Source of the DNA: Symsagittifera roscoffensis | Taxonomy: Eukaryota; Xenacoelomorpha; Acoela; Convolutidae | Direction of reading: 5' to 3' | NCBI RefSeq assembly: GCF_963678635.1 | Contig: NC_087065.1 | Coordinates: forward strand, 33,977,679-34,041,678 | DNA: 64,000 nt | Shown: piece by piece, positions 59,047 to 64,000 of the stretch | Numbering within the stretch: position 1 is the first letter of the stretch | Layout of the letters: every line of letters starts with the position of its first letter | Translations under genes and position numbers: made by a program | Notes under the pieces: model-generated | Database searches by the model: none | Told to the model about the DNA's origin: nothing | What the model saw: only the letters and a program-made list of their open reading frames with translations

Positions 59047-60991
59047 CTGAAACAACACAAATTAGCCAAGTTAAAAGATAGCCGCAAAAAATAGCCGTTA
59101 TGTGATTGAAAATTGCTCCATCTTCACAACAAAAGCGCCATCATTTCATTATCGCATTATTTAAGTGGCCTCAAAAGTGGATAACTGTTTCTCAGATCCA
59201 ATCACATTTTCAATCCCAGTGAGAAAACTGACTTCAAATCTGATTGCTCTGCTCTTCTTCCAGCGCGCCATTTTAATTTGCAGCAGCAGCAGAGGTGGGT
59301 TTGACTGGGGTTACAGAATATTAGAGTAATGGAATTCGGCTCAGGGCTACACTATAAAATGTATATACTTTGAGGTGTGTATAAGCAGAGACAATCAGCT
59401 TTTCCGCCCATACTGACATTTTAGCCTTCCGGTTTTTTAATATAGCGAAGGCAGCGCACGTTCAATTACAAAAAACAGCTACCACCAAGTCACAATCACA
59501 AACAATCTTTGTTTTCTTTCTAGCTCTCCTTGGGTTCAACGGAGGTTCAAATTGATTCTAACTAATTAAAATAAAACCCATCTGGACCATAAGTCAATTC
59601 TCAGTTTATTCCATTCATGAATTAGCCCGGCTCTTCAAAAATTTTCAACACCACATCAATAAAAGCTATCATGCACTCTCAAGTATACATATAATTCGAT
59701 TAAACTGCGTATTTACATTCACCTCAGGAAGAGGGTGACGTTTGATTACATTTGATAGCACCCAAGATGATGTTTAAATGAAGGAATCAAAAATACAACC
59801 GAGAAAGCAATTACACCGTTATTTGCACATCAAATATCAGAAACTGAATTACACTTTCTTTTGAATTAAAATTTTTCTTTTCAGCTTAATCGCATGGGAT
59901 CAAATTTTTTTTCCAAAAATAGTTTTCAGGCAACTGTTAGAGCAACCAATTTTAGCTGAGCCCAATATTGTCCTTTCTTTTCCCCAGAAATATGTGAGTG
60001 TTAGGTTGCATTTTTTAATGACTGTGCCAGAGTAATATAATCTGTAGCGAGGGCAAAAATGAGCCAAGTACCAACTGCCATTATGGCTTAGGGAGAGAAA
60101 AGTCCCTGCATGAAGAGTTTCAGTAAAATCATTATGCAAAATAATTGAGAGTACAAATCCACCATATACAAAAATGGAGTTCAGAGCAAATTAACTTCAG
60201 TTTTATAGACCTACTTTACATATGCATAAACTAAATTCCACGGAAATCTCCCATATCAAATGGGATCAATAACAAAAGACAACCTTTTTCAAAACTATCC
60301 AATGAAGACTCCTTTATGGCCTTAAGAAGACACTAATCCGCATGGCCTGTCTCAGATAAGAATAGAATAATGGGCCGTATCAAAAAGGGGAAGGAAAGAG
60401 GTGGGAAGGAAAGAGCATATCTAGGGATAATGGACGTTCAACTCACTATAATCTCAGTAGTCTACCTCTCTCACATTACTTGCTCTGACTTATTCCTTCC
60501 CACGGGATAAGACATGACAAGACAGATAAGGGTTATCATTCGCGACAAGCAACAACTTTTTTTCTCCTTTCAGGCAAAACTTAACACATGACCTCACGCG
60601 TCAAGAGGCACACCACACGCGAACGTAGCGAAAGGGTAACCTCCTTTAATTAGAATACAGGAGTATACTCAGCTGATTAAAAGAGCCGCAGGATAATAAC
60701 ATCATCGAAAATAGTCACTTTTCCACCTTTAACAGACTAAATATTAATTTGTTCGGGTATTTTCAGCCCCTATTTCAAAATATTCATTTTCAGTGTACTT
60801 TACAATGCTATCATGGCTAATGCGTGATTTTTCGGTGCAAAGTATTAAGAACAAATGTATTTAGAATAGTTAATTTGCTCACTTTGCAACGTTTTAGTGC
60901 ATTACAACAACATTAGTTTAGTTTGATAAAGTTGAAGTTCAATCTCTCAGTTGGGGAGTGGAAAAGAGCCATTTCTACTTGCAGCTAGATA
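59047..60991. other. Probable channel intron, no exon recognised
   Basis: A+T-rich with a GC-richer stretch near 60320-60660 (GGAAGGAAAGAGGTGGGAAGG and CACACGCGAACGTAGCGAAA) that does not translate into anything familiar. The minus-strand frame 59900-60139 has no Kir motif. A CAG triplet run of four is at about 59281-59292. Confidence 0.4.
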
Positions 60992-60993
60992 TA

Positions 60994-61714
60994 CAGTGCT
61001 GATTTCAATTAACCGGACAAAACGCGTTAAACTTGAAATTTAAAACTCGTTTTTGTCAAATTGGTTTGAGTTTAGGTGAAAACGTATGGAGACAAAACTT
61101 GCTTAAAATTTTAACAGAATTAATACGGTGTAATTTGTTTTGCAAAATTCGGGCCCAAAATTTTACGCCAAAAATGGGTCATTTTGGCTTTTCTTAGTTA
61201 ATCAGAAATTACACCAAAAAACCCAGTCGATCACAGACATAATCATATCAAAGTGAGCCCCTTACGTAGCCCAACAAACTTGAACAAGGGTATATTCTCC
61301 AAAACGTTGTATAAATTATTTTATTTTTGTTTGATAGACAAAAAAGATCGTTTTTACTATATAAAAAATCAACTTTTTATTTTAAAACAATTTTTGAACG
61401 GTTGACAATTTTTTCGCAGAATAAATTTTTCTTAAAATTTCTTGGGCCGCGTAGGAGGCTCACTTTAATATAATTATGTCTGTGATCGACTGTCTATTTT
61501 GGCGTAATTTCTGATTAACTAAGAAAAGCCAAAATGACCCATTTTTGGGGTAAAACTTTGGGCCCGAATTTCGCAAAACAAATTACACCATATTAATTCT
61601 GCTAAAAATTTAGGCAATGTTTGTTTTCACCTACACTCAACTCAATTTGAGAAAAACGCGTTTTAAATTTCAAGTTAAGCTCGTTTTTTTTCCGGTTAAT
61701 TTAAATCAGCACTG
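60994..61714. mobile_element. Palindromic MITE with Tc1/mariner-like ends, 721 bp
   Basis: Left end CAGTGCTGATTTCAATTAAC-CGG; right end, read backwards, CAGTGCTGATTTAAATTAAC-CGG: one mismatch in 23. TA is on both sides (60992-60993 and 61715-61716). The arms continue inwards for about 300 bases each as near-complementary sequence (for example 'GGGTCATTTTGGCTTTTCTT' at about 61179 and its complement near 61525; 'CGATCACAGACATAATCATA' near 61228 and its complement near 61465). The whole element can fold into one long hairpin. No coding region. Needs a transposase in trans. Confidence 0.88.
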
Positions 61715-61716
61715 TA

Positions 61717-62640
61717 TATTAGTACTGTTTAGCTGATTACAGCGAGCTTTCGCATAAATTGATTTCTATAACTCGGTAGCTCCAATCGTGTGACTGAACA
61801 ACATTGGTTTTAAATAACCATAGCAAAACCAGCCCAAACTTAAAATGGTCAAACGATGTAGATGCTGCCTTATATTTCGATGCCCGAAGTAAAATCGAAT
61901 GCAGAAAAACTCATTTTTTTTAAAACAAAATTCAAATCAAATTTTGGGAACACTGAGATCCAACTATCGTTGATAAAGAGCACAAGTTTAACATTTACTT
62001 TTTCATTCCGCTGCTACTTAAAACTGATTTCATTTTTCTAGCCTTAAATTAAGTGCAATTGGTCGCGCCATTTTCAATATTTCAACGAAAGTAGCTTTAA
62101 TTGAAAAAACAGCTAAGTAAACCGAAAAGCCTTTTTTCTTTTTCAATTCTCATAAGAGCACATCATTACATCACCTTCAGGCTCTCACAATTTCAGGAAA
62201 CGCCAATGATTGAAACTTTGCGAGAAGAAGTTACCACACTTCGAAAAAAAACCTATTTGGGAAATCTTAAAATTAAAAACGGCTCATATTCTCACTTCTC
62301 TTAATGTTTTACTTTCAAATGTAGATTTTTTTACTTTCAAATCAAACCTTCATAACAAAAAATAGGCGCTAATCGAAACACGTTAAAATTATTCCATTGA
62401 AAAACTGCTGAAAAATCCTGAAAAATTAAATGGAAATATGAAAGAGGAGATTTGAAAACATTGGGGAGATAGGAAAAACTGGTTCACACGTTCGCAAATA
62501 CAGGTAGAAAAAAGAGGAAAACGAAGCTTTAAAAAGTAAGAAAAAACAAAAAGCAATTGACTGAACAAAAGCAATAGACTGAACAAACCATTTTCTGCCC
62601 AAATTTCTCAATTATAGTTTTCATATCAAAGTTTAGCTAC
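61717..62640. other. No gene recognised
   Basis: A+T-rich; short frames 62101-62304 (plus) and 62389-62611 (minus) have low-complexity composition and no recognised motif. Confidence 0.4.
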
Positions 62641-62815
62641 TCGCCAACGAAATGATGTAAAGAAAGATAGCCATCAAAGATTTGTAACAGAACTCATCCA
62701 AATGAGAAAATTGGTTCAATGGGTAATTCTTTGATTATGCTATGATATCTAGATATTAAGAACACTTTAACAAAAAATGCGGCGCTTTTTTCAAGAGTTC
62801 ATTGCCACGAACGTG
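62641..62815. repeat. Fragment of dispersed repeat family R
   Basis: Shares GATAGCCATCAAAG, CATCCAAATGAGAAAATTGG, TTCAATGGGTAAT with the first third of copy 3 (GATGGCCATTAAG, CCCAATTTGAGAAAACTGG, ATCAATAGGTAAT). The rest is too diverged to align by eye. Confidence 0.5.
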
Positions 62816-62820
62816 AACCT

Positions 62821-63066
62821 GTGAAGACAGGTTCCGTAAAAACATCCGATGGATCGAGCATCCGACATTTTTCAAAAAGTAGGGCAAAGATTCGATTTCT
62901 ACCGTTCGCTAAAAGATGCTGTCGAATGAAGACAGATCGTCGCGATCGCGCCAACGTGTTGCAAGCTTGCAAACAGAGATTAGGACTTTATAAGAAAGTT
63001 AGTGCCGGTTATCACCGTGTAGCGCAACCCCATTCGCCGCGTAGCGCCCCGAGTCGTCTAAATTAA
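62821..63066 (+). CDS. GC-richer open frame, hypothetical
   Basis: 81-codon frame in a patch much richer in GC than its surroundings, basic (many R and K), with 'MKTDRRDRANVLQACKQRLG' in the second half. No family recognised. The other two plus frames are also open in part, so composition alone could explain it. It could be a host exon, a repeat fragment, or nothing. Confidence 0.2.
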   Translation: MKTGSVKTSDGSSIRHFSKSRAKIRFLPFAKRCCRMKTDRRDRANVLQACKQRLGLYKKVSAGYHRVAQPHSPRSAPSRLN

Positions 63067-63081
63067 AATCGGATAATTGAG

Positions 63082-63082
<1 letters not shown>

Positions 63083-63133
<51 letters not shown>
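63083..63133. repeat. (TA)n microsatellite
   Basis: About 25 uninterrupted TA units followed by a T run. Prone to length error in assembly. Confidence 0.97.
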
Positions 63134-63145
<12 letters not shown>

Positions 63146-63384
63146 TTCTAACGTCAAATTTTTACATAACAATCATTAACTAAGTTCGGATGTTTCACAC
63201 AACGGATTTTTATCCTAGACAGTGTCAACTTCTTCAGAAAACAAAAAAAATCATTCAGTTTGAATATAAGATGATTTTTTTCATTCAGCTGATAAGGTAT
63301 AGTTATCCATTTTAGCTGAACCAGACAGAGCAAAGAAAAAATTTTAAAAATAGTTGACAAAAACTCAATTACCTGAATAAAAAA

Positions 63385-63840
63385 ACATCTGATCTCGGAA
63401 GCTGAAAAAAATTGAGCAGTGATATTTGGGAGCAAAAATGGCATCATCTGAGAGTACTCTGACAGCACTCTACACTATAGGGTTGGGATTTTCAAATCTG
63501 AAAGTTTGCGCTTCCAAACCTTATTGTTGTGAAAACGTTTGAAAACAATAAAAAATCGTCTCGGAATCTGAAAAGATTTGAGCAGTCATATTTGGAGCCA
63601 AGATTTGCAGCCTATGAGAGAATTCTAACAGACCCCCTTATAGGGGTGTGAAGATCAAATTTTGGGAAGCCTTGAAAATTTTGTGAAAAATCACAGAAAC
63701 CGTCATTTCTCATCTCGTCTAACTAAAAAACTAATTTATATTAGGAAGCCAGTGTTGCAACCCCTCGGAGAACTTAGGGAGATTTAAAGCTTCAATTTTG
63801 GTGAAATAAACGCTGAAATCTAATCTAATCTAAACGCTGA
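63385..63840. repeat. Second patch of the ~172-bp satellite family
   Basis: Two to three diverged monomers: AAAATTGAGCAGTGATATTTGG, GAGAGTACTCTGACAGCA, ACTATAGGGTTGGGA, then GATTTGAGCAGTCATATTTGG and TTATAGGGGTGTGA. It closes with a GTTGCAACCCCTCGGAGAACT block that also marks the right edge of the first array (near 53195), so both patches end in the same way. Confidence 0.8.
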
Positions 63841-64000
63841 TTCATTCATCTATACATTATGCAACGGGGACTTTTCACTACCCCAGAGTTCGCTGCCCTC
63901 CTCCTTTCGCCCATGCTGGCATGATTTCTACATCCTTATATTGATTTTTAGCTGACCTAGCAATCATGAATTGCAAATCTAAATAATTTCTTAAGCATTG

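Noticed and set aside
59900-60139. Upstream exon of the Kir channel
   Set aside because: No pore filter, transmembrane helix or cytoplasmic Kir motif in the frame.

Overview
The window is animal DNA, not bacterial: it is AT-rich, intron-bearing, and dominated by decayed transposable elements. Two observations anchor this. First, two minus-strand exons with clean AG/GT splice borders (57985-58289 and 58994-59046) encode the end of an inward-rectifier potassium channel. Second, the repeat families present (non-LTR retrotransposons, a Penelope-like element, Ty3/gypsy, BEL/Pao, Tc1/mariner) are typical of invertebrate genomes. I cannot name the species. The TTTCAG/TTTGTAG acceptors would suit a nematode, but other invertebrates fit as well.

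1-25.6 kb is a mosaic of repeated units. The repeating order on the plus strand is: 3' half of a Jockey/CR1-type LINE, an ACTCG-rich spacer, the C-terminus of a Penelope-like element (reverse transcriptase end plus GIY-YIG endonuclease), a hammerhead-like hairpin, an A+T-rich segment, a different reverse transcriptase on the minus strand, an unassigned segment 'X', then the LINE again. LINE copies begin near 3549, 10975, 15743 and 24605. Later copies carry internal deletions, two of them the same deletion, and one backward jump. The first 2.3 kb holds inverted pieces of the same unit.

25.7-28.0 kb is a third non-LTR element on the minus strand, split by a Tc1/mariner copy (26260-27523) with recognisable inverted ends and TA target sites.

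28-48.3 kb is LTR-retroelement territory: a partial gypsy copy, a BEL/Pao pol fragment, a second gypsy 3' end, a 200-base gap, and then one nearly full-length but broken gypsy-type element: gag with zinc knuckle, protease, RT/RNase H, integrase, an extra proline-rich ORF, an envelope-like region, and a further ORF whose start overlaps the envelope stop. That last ORF contains the longest open frame in the window (378 codons).

48.3-64 kb is quieter. It has a possible C-type lectin exon between two direct repeats, a satellite of ~172-bp monomers arranged as a ~518-bp trimeric higher-order repeat, a dispersed repeat family, the potassium-channel exons, a 721-bp palindromic MITE with Tc1-like ends, a (TA)n tract and a second small patch of the satellite.

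Nearly every transposon protein has frameshifts or stops, and several active sites are altered (LINE FADG, Penelope YVED, BEL YKED, gypsy protease GSGA). I regard the mobile elements as dead. The only host genes I can support are the channel and, less surely, the lectin exon. All calls were made by eye; no alignment or database search was run.
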